From: Onthophagus taurus
Lineage: Eukaryota > Arthropoda > Insecta > Coleoptera > Scarabaeidae
Reading direction: 5' to 3'
NCBI RefSeq assembly: GCF_036711975.1
Contig: NC_091968.1
Coordinates: 806,001 to 870,000, forward strand
DNA: 64,000 bases
The notes under the pieces were generated by a model. That model worked only from the letters and a program-made list of their open reading frames with translations, did no database searches and was not told where the DNA came from. The first letter of the stretch is position 1. Each line of letters opens with the position of its first letter. The position numbers were made by a program, and so were the translations under genes. Below are positions 1-11,262 of this stretch, piece after piece.

Positions 1-106
1 TAAAGGATTTCCATTAGTGATAAACAAATTTGGAAGGATATCCACGTATTTTTAGCTATCTCAAGAATTTTCAACAATTCCAAAGGAATAGAAGAAAGAC
101 AAAAAA

Positions 107-583
107 TTGAAACAACTTCGAGAAAAACAAAGAATGGAGAAGAATAGGAATACGACATCAACAAGAGAGAATTTAACAACACATAAATTTCATAAAAGAG
201 TTACAAATATGTCAAAGACACCGTTTAATCAAAACGAAATGAATTTACTAGAAAAAGGACTGAAATATTCCATATATAAAACAACCAACCTCAGAAAAAC
301 AGCATTAGAACTAGAAGCAGCTACGAGAGGACTGCCAAAAGAAGAAGAAATACACAAAACCTTACAACAAATACTAATGAAAGAAGAAACTAAAATAACA
401 AAAAGGAAGAAAAAGAACAACGAAAAAACAGAAAAGAAAAGGAAAAATGCAGAAAAGACATTGAAAACCATCAAAGAGAAAATAGAAAAAAATGATTTAA
501 TCTTTACTAAGGGCGATAAAAGTGCAGGTTTAGTCATTTTGGATAAGATAAATTATATAGAAAAAACCGAAAAATCCTACTAA
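107..583 (+). pseudogene. Penelope-like element, N-terminal region
   Basis: This is a lysine-rich stretch of about 158 codons lying before the reverse transcriptase. Its end, around GDKSAGLVILDK, matches the segment that precedes the polymerase core in PLE proteins. The frame is lost near 575-585: the sequence from about 576 continues in another frame into the reverse transcriptase. No start codon can be chosen with confidence. The highly charged, repetitive composition is normal for this part of PLEs. Confidence 0.7.
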
Positions 584-1622
584 CTCCTTCCATGAAAAAG
601 TCAAGAAAATAATAAACAATAGTAAAACTACTTTAACGAAATATGGCAGAAATGTAAGATCAATCATCCCAATGAACCCGAAAATACCTAGATTGTATGC
701 ATTGCCTAAGCTGCATAAGCAGAACATGCCCATAAGACCAATAATAACCAGCATCGACTCAAGTACTTACAAAATATCAAAATTTCTAATAGACATTTTC
801 AAAACAAATATTAACTTCCAACCAACACACACTATTCGGAATAGATCAGAAATAATCACAGAACTGAGCACAATGTCACTGCCAAAAGATTTTACCATTC
901 TATCCTTCGACATCGTCAACCTGTATACCAACATCCCCACCAGACAAACATTGAACATTATTAAAGACATTCTATCACATAACATAACAGACCTAAATGA
1001 TCGTAATAACATTTTCAACCTATTCGAGATCAGTTTACAACAAAATTTCTGCAAATTCAATAATAATATATATTCATACGAAGAGGGTTGGGTGAATGGG
1101 GTCTCCTTTGAGCAGATCTCTGACATATTTCTAAATGAGATAGAAACTAAACTTATAATTAATAAAGATAATAATCCATATTTTGAAAACATAAAATTTT
1201 GGAAAAGGTATGTAGATGACATACTAGTCATTGTTAATACTAAAGACAACAACACTATAAACAGGATTCATAAATATATTAACTCAATACACAGCAAGAT
1301 ACAATTTACGATAGAACAAGAGAAAAATAACGAAATAAACTACCTAGACATAAACATAAAAAGAACACAGGATAACGGTTTTATATTTAACACATACAGA
1401 AAACCAACACAGACAGATGCATATCACTGTAACGCACATAAACTAGCTGCTTTTAGATCACACATACATAGACCATACAATTCAAAAATGAACACAGAAA
1501 ACCTTACCACCGAAATAAATACAATCTACCAAGTTGCGAAAAATAATAACTTCCCAACTTACATAATAAATAATATTATAAACAAACAACAGAAAAAACA
1601 AAAAATAATTGTACCACTCTAA
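576..1622 (+). pseudogene. Penelope-like reverse transcriptase
   Basis: The reverse transcriptase core of a PLE. The segment PRLYALPKLHK lies early, FDIVNLYTNIP (first catalytic aspartate, motif A) is near 905-945, and RYVDDILVIV (the catalytic DD pair, motif C) is near 1205-1236. PLE reverse transcriptases are related to telomerase and normally prime on nicked target DNA. The frame runs to a stop at 1620-1622, before the endonuclease is reached. In intact PLEs the two domains are one protein, so this stop marks a second frameshift. Catalytic residues are intact but the protein is interrupted. Confidence 0.85.
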
Positions 1623-1788
1623 AAAATCAACACAATGAAGATCAAAGTATTTATTATAGAGCTATAACATTCCAAGGCAACATATCCAATAAAATAAAAC
1701 AGAGTTTAAAACAATATAATATAAATCTTAATTTCAAACCAAATAAAACATTAGAAAGAATGAAACATTAGAACTGGACGACAATGGT

Positions 1789-2136
1789 GTGTACATACTA
1801 GAGTGCGACATTTGTAAAGCAGCGTACATTGGAGAAACAGGCAGAAGCCTTAGAAAAAGAATAAGAGAACATAAACACAAAAATAACTCCAACTTCGGAA
1901 ATCACTTAACATTTAACTCAAAACATGAATTTAACGAAGATAAAAATTCCAGAATCCTTCATCATATCAATAAAAGTTACTATTTAGAAATAATGGAAAA
2001 CTATGAAATTAATAAATTCCTCAACAACTGCCCTGATGTAACATGCCTAAACGAACAAATTATATCTACAAGAAGACCACTATATACCTATCTCAAGCAA
2101 CCATACACAACTCCACGAAAACCTCCCGAACTCTAA
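1789..2136 (+). pseudogene. Penelope-like GIY-YIG endonuclease
   Basis: The endonuclease domain that defines canonical PLEs. The line VYILECDICKAAYIGETGRS carries the two GIY-YIG half-motifs in the degenerate form seen in Penelope (Y-I-L and Y-I-G), followed by the usual basic helix RKRIREHKHK. In the family this domain nicks target DNA before reverse transcription. It lies in a third frame relative to the upstream parts. About 165 bases separate it from the end of the polymerase frame, and that linker can still be read in pieces (KQSLKQYNINLNFKPN). Confidence 0.85.
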
Positions 2137-2516
2137 AAATAGCTGCTCTCTCTGTACCATTATATTTTTCAGTGTGTTTGATGTAGGGAGTTAATATGTT
2201 CATGTTGTAATACCTCATTTTAACCTGTTGAAAATCAACCTATTCAAAACAAGAAAATTTAAATTCAATACACGACAATCACATTTGACAGATTACCACA
2301 ACATTAAAATAGAAAATATACCATTGACAGTTTCAACATAACCTAAAATATAATAAAAAGTGATGTATGATAGCACATGTTTAGAGATTAACATTTTAAT
2401 AGTGAATTAATTCAATAAAGTATCACATACATGTTTAGTTGTTCAAAAAATTGACGTAAGTTAAAATGTAAAATTATATAATAATAGAAAGTGTTGTAAA
2501 ATTAATAACTTTAGGA

Positions 2517-2556
2517 ATTCCTGAAGATGCTCCAAAAGGAGCGAAACCGGTAGAGT
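2517..2556 (+). ncRNA. Hammerhead-ribozyme-like motif of the Penelope element
   Basis: A short structured motif sits about 380 bases after the endonuclease stop. The parts run in hammerhead order: stem I strand ATTC (2517-2520), core CTGAAGA (2521-2527), an extra T, stem II GCTCC/GGAGC around AAAA (2529-2542), core GAAA (2543-2546), the self-complementary stem III ACCGGT (2546-2551), a putative cleavage-site A (2552), and stem I partner GAGT (2553-2556, one G-T pair). PLEs are known to carry hammerheads with very short stem III. The extra T between core and stem II is not canonical, so activity is uncertain. Confidence 0.6.
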
Positions 2557-2600
2557 GATAATAAATACATTTCACATTTAAATGCAAAATTTGTTTAATT

Positions 2601-4689
2601 GAATTACCCAGGTGAAAAGAAAACAAAAATGAATATTAATTCCAAAGGAATTCCAAAGAATTTCTATGAGATACCTTTAGTCCCTAGGGCGTTATGCCCC
2701 CTTTTTTCTTCCTCAGTATAAAAAAAAGTTGGGTTGGATTAGATTGAGTTGGGTTAGGTTTGATTAAACTGGATTGAGTTACCCAAAATATTTAGAGCAG
2801 TTCCACAGGGCAGTAGTTTCTGGTTCTTGACAAAATAAATTCAAAAAATTGATCTCTCCCCCTATGGCAAATCTAGGAGTGTTGATAGGCTTGGCATACT
2901 AAAGGGCCTATTCGAATTATCTAGAGTAACCTATATGGAGTACTATCTAGCATACAAATATGAATATAACTTCATCTACATCAAATTGTAGCAAAGAAAA
3001 TAAACCTAATCATTGTAATCATTCAAAAAATTACTAAAATTTAAAACGCTTAATAGTGGCTTAACTATGGACTATTAAATTTTAAGAGAGTTATAGCGTA
3101 AAAAATGGTCGAAATATTTTTATTCTTCGTATAAGCAAGAAAGTAAAAAGAGTGGTAAAGATTAAAACGAAGAACAAAAAGTATTCGATATGTTTAAAAA
3201 AAGGTTAAAATTTAAAACAAAGCTTTTTAAAAATCATTCAAGAATTTTCTTTAAAAATTCTCTGCATACATTTTTTTTTAATCGGGACAAAAAAAATGTT
3301 TGCGAAGAATATAAGAAGAAGATGTTTTCAAAAGGGAATTATAAAGGCATGAAAGTAGTATTGCAAGTCTGTTGCTATGCGCAAAATGGTCCGGACTCTC
3401 CGCTGGTTCTTTTTAAAGCCATACCAATGGTGGTCCTAAAGGCGAAAGACCAAGAAAAGTTGTTCGTCAACTAAAATAACCACCAACCAAAAAAAATAAA
3501 TAAATACATAAAAAACCAAAAATTGGAATATGTTAATAGTCTTCATTTAGCCTCGTTAAATTAAAATTTAAAAAAAAATCTCATTTTTGATCTCAAAGAG
3601 TCTAAGTACTTTGACCTTAAACCTTCCTCCTCTATACAAATAGAAAAGAACTCTCTATATAACCATCGTACCAGAAAATAATAATTACCAGACGTGTATG
3701 GACTTTAAAAGACAGGGTTTGGCGTCGTCGTCCACTATATGTATACGTTCCCGCAAAAACTGGACGAGACTATGTCCTTAACAGTGTTGAAGATGAAAAA
3801 CAGAACCGTATTAAGGTTAAAAATTTTTTTTTAATTTCACTTATCACTATGTATTTCGAAAGATTGTTAATCAAGAAAGATTATCTATTTCATTTAAAAA
3901 TCGTTAATTATCTTTATAAAAATTGATTAAATCCCATCCTGAAAAAAGCTTCGATTGTCATCTCTCTCTCTCCTTGAAATGTCGACGGGATTCCTTTGGC
4001 GGTTGATATAGAAAAAAAGAAGCTTTAAAAGCGCGTTTAATTGTGTCTTGGGTATCGCACGCAACTTCCGAGAAGGCGTTGTTGTAACGGGGGCCACTAA
4101 GACTAACGTCTTTCGATCGCGCATTTTTTTAAAATGGCGATGCCTTCTTTTAGAGTTGCTAAACCGTTCACTATCTCGTCCGGAATTGTATAAAAAACGA
4201 TTCGACGAACCGATAATGAGTTTTAGTACTACTTCTATTAGATGATGTTTGAAAAAGGAAACGTGATCCGATGATAGGACTTCTCAAGCTATAAGAAGAA
4301 ACTATAAAACGAAAAAAATAAATAATAAAATATTTGAGATTTTTTAATTAAAATTTGCCAGGCTTATTATTAATATTTATTGATTGTTTCCCTTTTCCCA
4401 ATGAAAGGATGTAATTATGAGAGTCACAAGAAACGAGATATTTAAATAAATCGGCGATTACTATCTTGAAATTGCTACTCCCTTAAACAGGAAACGCTAA
4501 TTAGAAAATGTATATTAAGTTTGTGGTTCGAGCAACAGATCCACTTTAATTCTTCTTTTTTTACTCTAACCATATCGTTACATTGTAAAATGAAGAATGA
4601 GATGAGATTTTCAAAAATGTAGTAATATATAAAATTTAAATATTATTAATATATTTTTAGATTATGCAGTTTGAGTTAATAACTAAACA
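2601..4689. other. Intergenic stretch, no recognised gene
   Basis: AT-rich sequence with a T/G-rich imperfect run (GGGTTGG/GATTAG-like) near 2730-2775. A small open frame at 3190-3474 is lysine-rich and unlike any family I know. A less AT-rich patch at about 3945-4250 looks more exon-like or regulatory than its surroundings, but no frame in it is recognisable. Confidence 0.5.
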
Positions 4690-4935
4690 GTACTGAACAT
4701 TTGGCAAGAGGCTTGAATCACACCAATTTGTTGTACGTAGCGTCGTCCTGCCAGAACCACATGTCGTCCATGTCCATATCGTTTATTTTGGGTCAAAAGA
4801 AATTGGTTATCATTGATCAATAGCGCTCGCCGTTGACGGTGATAGCTTCACCAACGTCGTTTTTGAAGAAGTATGGACCAATGATGCACAAAATTCGCAA
4901 TATGGTAATTTTGCTTGTCAAAGTTGTGCTTCATC
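4690..4935 (-). pseudogene. Mariner-like transposase remnant
   Basis: On the minus strand the frame reads through GPYFFKNDVGEAITVNGERY, then a stop, then SMITNFF, another stop, then DDMWFWQDDATYN. This is the segment around the second catalytic aspartate of insect mariner-like transposases with a DUF4817-type N-terminus, where the usual form is close to W-F-Q-Q-D-G-A. At least two stop codons interrupt it. No matching termini were found, so it is an isolated fragment beside the better-preserved element that starts at 4997. Confidence 0.65.
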
Positions 4936-4996
4936 AAAGTATTATAAGCCCCCTTGTGGGCACTAGAGTCCTACAGGGGGACGATAAAGGCATATA

Positions 4997-6620
4997 CAGG
5001 GTGTCCCGCAACGATTGTACAATACTGCATCAGCGTATTCTCTGATCGAAAACAGACAAGAAAAGTCTAATAAACATAGGTCCGAAAATGGACCAATTTC
5101 GAGATATTCAAAGTTTTAGTTTCATAAGCTGACCTATTGTAAACGTAATGGTTAATGTTGTAAATGGTTAAGATAAACTTTAATAAATAATAAGATAATA
5201 TTAAGTTAATTAATACAGTTCATTAATAATTTAACAAAACAAGTAACAAAGATTGTCGAAGAAAATCGTTCAACCAGCATAAAAACAACGAATATTTAAC
5301 AAATTGGAAAAGATTCATGTCATAATAAATGTTCAATATGCGCACCATTTACTTCTAAACACAAACGGATACGTTTTCTAAATGAACTTCTAATGCGTTC
5401 AAAGATACCAGGAATTTGTTTTACTGTGTCAAATGCGTTACTAATTTTATTCTTCAAATCCTGCACATTTTGAACGTCTTCAGAATAAACAATTTGTTTT
5501 AAATGTCCCCAAAACCAAAAATCTAACGGATTTAAATCTGGTGAATCCTCCTCGGCCAATCTACTTATTGCCAAATCTGTTATTTAAGTATGCTCGAGTA
5601 GCGCGTGCATAATCGTGCATAAAGTAGCAATCTTCTAGAATTTGTTGAGGTAATTCATCAATTGCCTCTGTAAGGTCATTTTGTAAAAAATGTATGTAGG
5701 CATCGGCTGTCAATCTCTTTGGAAGAAAAAATGGACCTAATAACTGATCACCTATAACTCCAGCCCATACATTAACACTGAATCGCCACTGATGATGAGT
5801 TTCTAGTATTGCATGGGGATTTTCATCGCTCCAAACGTGCGCATTATGAATATTAAAAATTCCGCTTTGAGTAAATGTTGCTTCATCCGTAAATACAATG
5901 TTTATGGGAAAGTCGACGTTTACTACCTCTTCCTGTATGGCCCACCTACAAAAAATCTCTCTTTTTTCGCCATCATTTTCTGTTAGAGCTTGAACGGTGT
6001 TGTAATGATAAGGATAAAGCAACTGCTCCCTTAAAATGCGGTGAACGGTTGTTTTGTTAATGTTTTCTTGTGCAGAAATTCTTCTAATGCTGGTTGAGGC
6101 ATTTTCATCGACTCTTCTCAAAACTGCTTCTTCTAATTCCACCGGCCTTGTGTAATGTCTCTCCGTGGAATGGCTGTGGGTTACGCTTCCCGTTTCTTTT
6201 AATCTGAGAAATAGTCTGCTAAAGGTCTGTTCGGGAACCTTTGCGCGTAATGACGAGCTGCTAACGACGCATTTGCATCAGCTAGTCCGTAACAATACAC
6301 CATATCCGCCATCTCTTCCTTGGAGTAATTAATAGGAGCCATACTTAATAGTTTTATTAAATTAAATAGTAAAATAATAATTTCGTGAAGTATTATTATT
6401 ATTTTTTGATTAGACAACTTATCGTAATCATAGTAACGACTTAATTATTATAAAAACAAATTTAAATTCATGATGTTAACAATATCAACTTATGAAACTA
6501 AATCTTTGAATATCTCGAAACGGTCCATTTTCGGACCTATGTTTATTAGGCTTTTTTTGTTTATTTTTGATCATAGAATACGCTGATGTAGTTTTGTACA
6601 ATCGTTGCGGGACACCCTGT
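4997..6620 (-). mobile_element. Mariner-like transposon with terminal inverted repeats
   Basis: The element is bounded by inverted repeats beginning CAGGGTGTCCCGCAACG, with TA on both outer sides (4995-4996 and 6621-6622), the TA target duplication of the Tc1/mariner superfamily. Similarity between the two ends extends over about 120 bases (left arm to about 5120, right arm from about 6500). It is 1624 bp long and contains a broken transposase on the minus strand. Confidence 0.9.
5320..6342 (-). pseudogene. Mariner-like transposase (DUF4817-type N-terminus)
   Basis: The reading starts at MAPINYSKEEMADMVYCYG (6342), a DUF4817-type DNA-binding start, and continues with a second helix-turn-helix (ISAQENINKTTVHRILRE). 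The first catalytic aspartate is in VFTDEATFTQSG. The second is in YFMHDYARATRAY, where the usual G-A-P after D is lost. The third is in DSPDLNPLDFWFWGHLK. A frameshift near 6215 separates the N-terminus from the body. A small deletion or shift near 5565-5575 separates the second and third aspartates. About 340 codons fits the family. This copy is inactive. Confidence 0.85.
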
Positions 6621-6756
6621 ATATACTATCTCCGGAGATAGTATATACAGAATGTCCCAAAACTTAACGTTAAGCGGGCACCGGGTGAGAGGCCAACCCA
6701 TACCTGTTCTGGTAAATATAAGAAAAAAATTTCATGCCTCTTAGTTAAGTGGTAAT

Positions 6757-7021
6757 CTTTGATTATATATAATATGGATTGAGCTAACTGAATATATCTA
6801 CTAACAAAAATGTTGCTCAAGGTGAATAGACGCAGATGGAAAGCGATAATGTGAAAGTGTAACAAAGATAGATATATTATATGTCAGTACGCTTCTATAT
6901 CTATCTCACTTCTATCAGTACACCCATTATATGGCAGTACGCTTCTATGTCTATCTCGGTTCGATCACCTTGCGCAAGCTATCTCTCTTGTTGGCTCAAT
7001 CCATATTATATATAATCAAAG
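6757..7021. mobile_element. 265-bp MITE with 8-bp target duplication
   Basis: The inverted ends are CTTTGATTATATATAATATG at the left and its complement at the right. They are flanked by a perfect 8-bp direct repeat GTGGTAAT (6749-6756 and 7022-7029). An 8-bp duplication suggests the hAT superfamily, although the terminal bases are not the usual CAG. It interrupts the arm of the surrounding mariner-like element; the uninterrupted version of that arm is seen at about 7815-7835. The interior has a repeated CAGTACGCTTCTAT motif. Confidence 0.8.
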
Positions 7022-7139
7022 GTGGTAATAGACATATTTTTAAAAATGTTAAAAATCGTTCCCGTACATCATATCTTTAGGTACTACGGTCAGAAATGCT
7101 CGTAATTTAATAATGATTTTTTTAATAATGTATTCCTTA

Positions 7140-7380
7140 TGAACCATCCTCTTTGCATTTACTTCTTTTGCTGCTTTATAAATATTGTGGCACAGTTCGG
7201 CAAGATTTTCGGTTTTTAATACACTTTCTTTTATGCAATCCTAATAAAAAAATCAAGGAGATTTATGCCCAGAGAATGAGGAGGCCAAGTAATCGAACCA
7301 AGACGCCCAATCCATCTTTCTGGCTATTCTGTATGCAATCCCGTACAGACCAAGCATAATTAGCTGGGCAACCATCTTAT
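7140..7380 (-). pseudogene. Mariner-like transposase remnant
   Basis: On the minus strand IGRLGSITWPPHSLGINLLD is the segment around the third catalytic aspartate (usual form W-P-P-R-S-P-D-L). It is followed by a degraded K-V-Y block and a C-terminal part ending in LPNCATIFIKQQ. The catalytic aspartate itself has been lost (S-L-G-I in place of S-P-D-L), and stops occur. It lies between the inner arms of the element at 6648-7927 and shows that this element was once an autonomous transposon of the same broad family. Confidence 0.65.
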
Positions 7381-8124
7381 TGAAACCACATTTCTCTGTA
7401 GATATTGAGTGGCACATCTTCTAACAAACTTGTTAGATTATTTTGGAGGAAATACAAATAACATACGAAAGTATGAATTTTTTTAATATTAGAGTAATAA
7501 TATTTTTTAGGAAAAGAAAAATGGCAAGTGTTATACCATTTTGGAATGTTGGCTAAACAGGCCATCTTTTAAAATAACTTGCCAAGGGTGTTGTACTACA
7601 CCTTTGTTTAGAAATCGTGTGTCAAACTAAATAGACATAAATCCTTTAACCTACCTTTAAACTAACGATTTTTGTTGTTTGATTTGTGACTGCTATAGTA
7701 GCATGGTTCATAAGAAATACATTATTAAAAAAATCACTATTAAATTGCAAACATTTCTGACCGAAATACCTAAAAATATGATGTATGGAAACGATTTTTT
7801 ACATTTTCAAAAATGTCTATTACCACTTAACTAAGAGACATAGAATTTTTTCCTTATTTTTACAAGAACAGGTATGAGTTAGCCTCTCACCCGGTGCCAG
7901 CTTGACGTTGAGTTTCGGGACAGCCTGTATATGGATAAAGGGCGCAGAGAAAATTGAGGGTACTGAAGCCGTTCAAGAATACGACGGCTGATTTGTCTTT
8001 TTCTAATAGCCCATTTTATTGATGTACGATTGTAAAATTGTACTTTACCACGGTGAAATACAACCAAAAGAATGCGCTATAACATTTTAATTAAAGTATA
8101 AAGCTAAAATCAAAATCGATCTAC

Positions 8125-8345
8125 TATACAACTTTTATTGAAAGTCATGTGTACGGATGCACCACTGTCTAAAATCCAGGTGTCCTCGTCTGGGAATTTT
8201 AGATCCACAGCTGAATTGAAAGCTTCAAAGCTTTTGAAATTGCTTACAGTTTCCTGCTTTACTACTTTGTTTTTGCAATGTTTGGCAATATGACGTTTCT
8301 ATGACTGAAACTTGATTACAACAAAAAACATCGTTGCTGCTTTCG
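8125..8345 (-). pseudogene. Ty1/copia-like gag-protease remnant
   Basis: On the minus strand HCKNKVVKQETV is followed by a linker and DTWILDSGASVHMT, the protease active-site segment of Ty1/copia polyproteins (D-S-G-A). Just upstream, across a frameshift, the remains of a CX2CX4HX4C zinc knuckle can be read (CCNQ then KRHIAKHCKNK). No LTRs, integrase or reverse transcriptase are seen nearby, so this is a short fragment. Confidence 0.75.
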
Positions 8346-9119
8346 TAACCAAACTGCTTTTACATCATAGATAAGATATAATATATTTGTTATATAGATG
8401 GGCAACTATAAACGTTTGATTGAAATGCGCAATTAGTTTTGGATACTGTCACCTACAGCGCTGAAATCATTGGCAGGCGGGAAATATAAATTAAATTTGT
8501 TATTTGAAAGGTTTATCGATGATTTTTTACGAAAGCATTGCTTGGCGACAAAACTTTACAAACTGTGCAAAACTTTAAACACATTAAATTTTGTCGTTTA
8601 CAATGTTTTACAAAAAAACATCAAAAAACATGACTAGGTATTAAATTATTATTTGGTACAGGGTTTATTAAAAAGTCTTTAAATGAATAACAAAGACTTT
8701 ATCCTTTAATTTTTTTATTATAATTTTTACCACATCGTTTCCTTTTAATTTTATTGCATTTATCCAATGCTGCTTCCGCATCAATCGATGTGTACTTATT
8801 ATAAAGCAACAACAACAAATCGCTTTTTCTTCAAATCGCTAGCAACTCTTCCACTGTACACAATACAACGCAATCAAAAATAGTATGTCAAACCTGGTCA
8901 AACCAGTCAAACTGACAACTCAAAAAATTGCCAAAATGGGTTCTGTAATCGAAAGCAACGCCATAAGTGACAGTATCCAGAATTAAACGTATGTTCCCAA
9001 CTTCATTAATACGAGTGACTGGTGCATGTTTTACATCAGAAAAATATTGGCAGACGTGTGTTTTACAATTTCCCTAATTTATCAGTGGCATCTTTTAACA
9101 ACAACCATTTGCTTGTTTA
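8346..9119. other. Intergenic stretch with a diverged inverted repeat
   Basis: No gene is recognised. A short match in opposite orientation, TGGATACTGTCAC, occurs near 8438-8450 and, inverted, near 8970-8982, with weaker similarity on either side. This hints at an old, diverged inverted-repeat element. Confidence 0.35.
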
Positions 9120-9430
9120 CTGCCAACATTTAGAGAACCTTCGCAGTGATTTCCAAGAACGATTCTAGGACATTTTAAAATTGGAAATACCAGACTGGGT
9201 GTGGAATCCATTTTCAACTGTTAACACAGCAGGAAGAACTAATAGAACTAACAACAAATGAGGAAACAAAAATCAAATTTAAAAACCAAGAATTTTGGTT
9301 ACAAAAGCCAATACCGCGATTGTACCCTGGTTTGTGGTCGATTATTGATATTGTTGATTTTTGATAGCATTTCCATCGTCGTATTTGTGTAAACGTGGAT
9401 TTAATGCTATGACAACTCGAAATTAGTTTG
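9120..9430 (+). pseudogene. hAT transposase C-terminal remnant (ZBED5-like)
   Basis: The frame reads LRSDFQERF, a stop, then DILKLEIPDWVWNPFSTV. After a shift it reads QQEELIELTTNEETKIKF and FWLQKPIPRLYPGLW, and after another shift FPSSYLCKRGFNAMT. This is the order found at the end of ZBED5/SCAND3-type hAT proteins (W-N-P-F, L-I-x-L-x-x-D, F-W-x-x-x-x-x-x-Y-P, T-Y-L-C-E-x-G-F-S). Several frameshifts and a stop make it a dead fragment. Confidence 0.7.
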
Positions 9431-9498
9431 AGAACCTTTATTAGTCGAAATCAAAATAATAATATAAAAATTAAATTAATATTTTTAAATGATCATTA

Positions 9499-11262
9499 TT
9501 ATAATTTTGATTTAGAAATATTTCCGATCATTTTCCTCAATTCCCTTCTTAAAATTTTCCCGCTTGCATTTTTTGGTATTGCTTCCACGAATTTAACACC
9601 ACCTCTTAATCGTTTTTGATGCGACACATTATCAGAAACGTATTTAATAACTTCTTCTTCGCTTAAATCGTGAGCATGCGGTTGTTTAACGACGAATGCC
9701 AATGGAAGCTCCCCAGCTTCTTCGTCCGGTAACCCAATGACTCCCGCGTCTAAAATTTTTGGATTCTTTAATAATAACCCTTCTAATTCGGCGGGGGCCA
9801 CTTGAAATGATTTATATTTAATTAGTTCTTTTAATCGATCGACGATGAAGTAATTTCCTTCGTCATCGAAATAGCCTAAATCTCCGGTTCTTAAAAATCC
9901 ATTTTCCAAGAAAACTTCGTTATTCGCGTCTGGGTTTTTAAAGTATCCTTTCATAACCATATCGCCTTTAACGATAACTTCGCCGATTTTATAAGAACTC
10001 AAAAATTCTCCACTTTCCGGATCTCTTATTGCCGCCATCATTCCGGGCACTAATTTACCGACCGATCCTTGTTTCCATAACCCAACCGGAACACACGTTA
10101 TATTCAAAGTCGTTTCAGTCATCCCATAAATTTGTCTGATATGCTTAATTTTTAATCGATCCATAATTCGTTTTTCAACATTTTCACTTAAAGGTGATCC
10201 CCCGGTTAAAATGTCTTCTAAATTCGATAAATCGTATTGATCCACGATTGGATTTTTGGCTAAGAAAACGGTTACTGTTGGAACGATTTGAATTTGGGTT
10301 AATTTATATTTTTGGATCGCTTCTAAATACAAATTTGGGTCGAATTTTGAAAAAACTCGTAACGTGTGACCGAGTAGAATTGAAGAAACTGTGTAAGTCA
10401 TTAATCCGGAAGCGTGGAAGAACGGGAGAATTCCTAAAATTACATCTTTTGGTTCGAAGTATTTTAATCTTGGGTCACTGAAAAAAAATCATTTAATATA
10501 AATCTTGAAATAGAAATAATGTTTACCGGCAATGAACTGTTCGACAAATAAAATTTTTTTGAGTAATCATAACTCCTTTTGGTAAACCAGTAGTTCCAGA
10601 AGAAAATAAAATTAAAGCTACATTTTCTTCACTATTCACTTCTTTTAGTGATAAAACTCCATTTTTTTCACCGTTTTTCTCAAGGAAAGAATTAAAACCA
10701 GTAAAATCCATTACAACTACATGCTTAATAAACCCGAATTTTTCACGAATCTTTGAAAAGTTTTTGCTACTTTCTTTTGAACAGAATAAAATTGATGGCT
10801 TTGTTAAGTTTAAAGCATGTGTTAATTCAGCTAAAACATTTTGTTTTTTTAATTAAAGACAATTTTTTATTTATTTATTACCTTCTAAGTAATAATTACT
10901 TATTGGAACCGTTGTTATCCCTAAAAAAGAAGCTGCAATCATCGGTATAAAATAATAAATGCTATTCTCGCTGTAAATTCCAATTAAATCGCCTTCTTTT
11001 AAACTCAAATTTTCAAAAACGCCGCACAATTGGGTTGTGATTTCTAAGATTTTTTTATTTGTAATAGTTTCCCCGGTAAATTCATCCACCTTATTACGTT
11101 ATTATAAAGAAATCAAAAAAGTTTATCTTAATACAAAAAATATTTACTTACAAAAACAGTTTTATTATTATATTTTATTAAACCGTCGTAAAAAAGCTTT
11201 CCTAAAGATTCTTTAGGTAAATCCATGTGATAATCGGGACCTTTTAAAATATTTTTATCCAT
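9499..11262 (-). CDS. Luciferase-like acyl-CoA ligase (4CL family), peroxisomal
   Basis: Four exons join in frame: 11262-11152, 11089-10882, 10830-10527 and 10477-9499, all with GT-AG junctions, giving 533 residues starting MDKNILKGPDYH. The protein is an adenylate-forming enzyme of the 4-coumarate:CoA ligase/firefly-luciferase family, which activates a carboxylic acid with ATP and transfers it to CoA. Visible motifs are SSGTTGLPKG (AMP-binding loop, residues 183-192), YGMTET, RTGDLGYFDDEGNYFIVDR, and the catalytic lysine of NASGKILRR (about residue 515). The last three residues are SKL, a type 1 peroxisomal targeting signal, as in luciferase and its fatty acyl-CoA synthetase relatives. The length is right for the family. 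The substrate cannot be read from sequence; a fatty or aromatic acid is likely, and light emission is not implied. Confidence 0.93.

Larger units (their letters stand above)
1..2600 (+). mobile_element. Penelope-like retroelement, decayed
   Basis: The order of parts is that of a Penelope-like element (PLE): an N-terminal region, a reverse transcriptase, then a C-terminal GIY-YIG endonuclease. A hammerhead-ribozyme-like hairpin follows at 2517-2556. The coding sequence is split over three frames, so at least two frameshifts have accumulated and this copy is dead. The left end is not seen and may lie outside the window. The right end is placed only roughly, after the AT-rich tail; a similar tail ends the Penelope-derived foldback at 14375-14702. 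Confidence 0.85.
6648..7927 (-). mobile_element. Mariner-like element with long inverted repeats
   Basis: The ends are CAGAATGTCCCAAAACTTAA on the left and, inverted, CAGGCTGTCCCGAAACTCAA on the right, with TA at 6646-6647 and 7928-7929. The terminal similarity continues through the shared CACCGGGTGAGAGGC block. A second pair of matching arms follows inside (about 7020-7145 against about 7700-7830). It begins only 26 bases after the previous element ends. A small MITE has inserted in its left arm at 6757-7021. Confidence 0.8.

Noticed and set aside
767-1255. Open frame of 162 codons on the minus strand
   Set aside because: Antisense to the Penelope reverse transcriptase; the plus-strand frame has the catalytic motifs.
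2730-2775. GGGTT/GATTAG-like run as interstitial telomere
   Set aside because: It is irregular, short and has no constant unit.
3190-3474. Open frame of 94 codons as a gene
   Set aside because: Lysine- and phenylalanine-rich composition explained by A/T runs; no family resemblance, no splice or neighbour support.
9499-11262. Calling the acyl-CoA ligase a luciferase
   Set aside because: The shared motifs and SKL end are common to the whole 4CL/acyl-CoA synthetase family, and nothing here shows bioluminescent activity.
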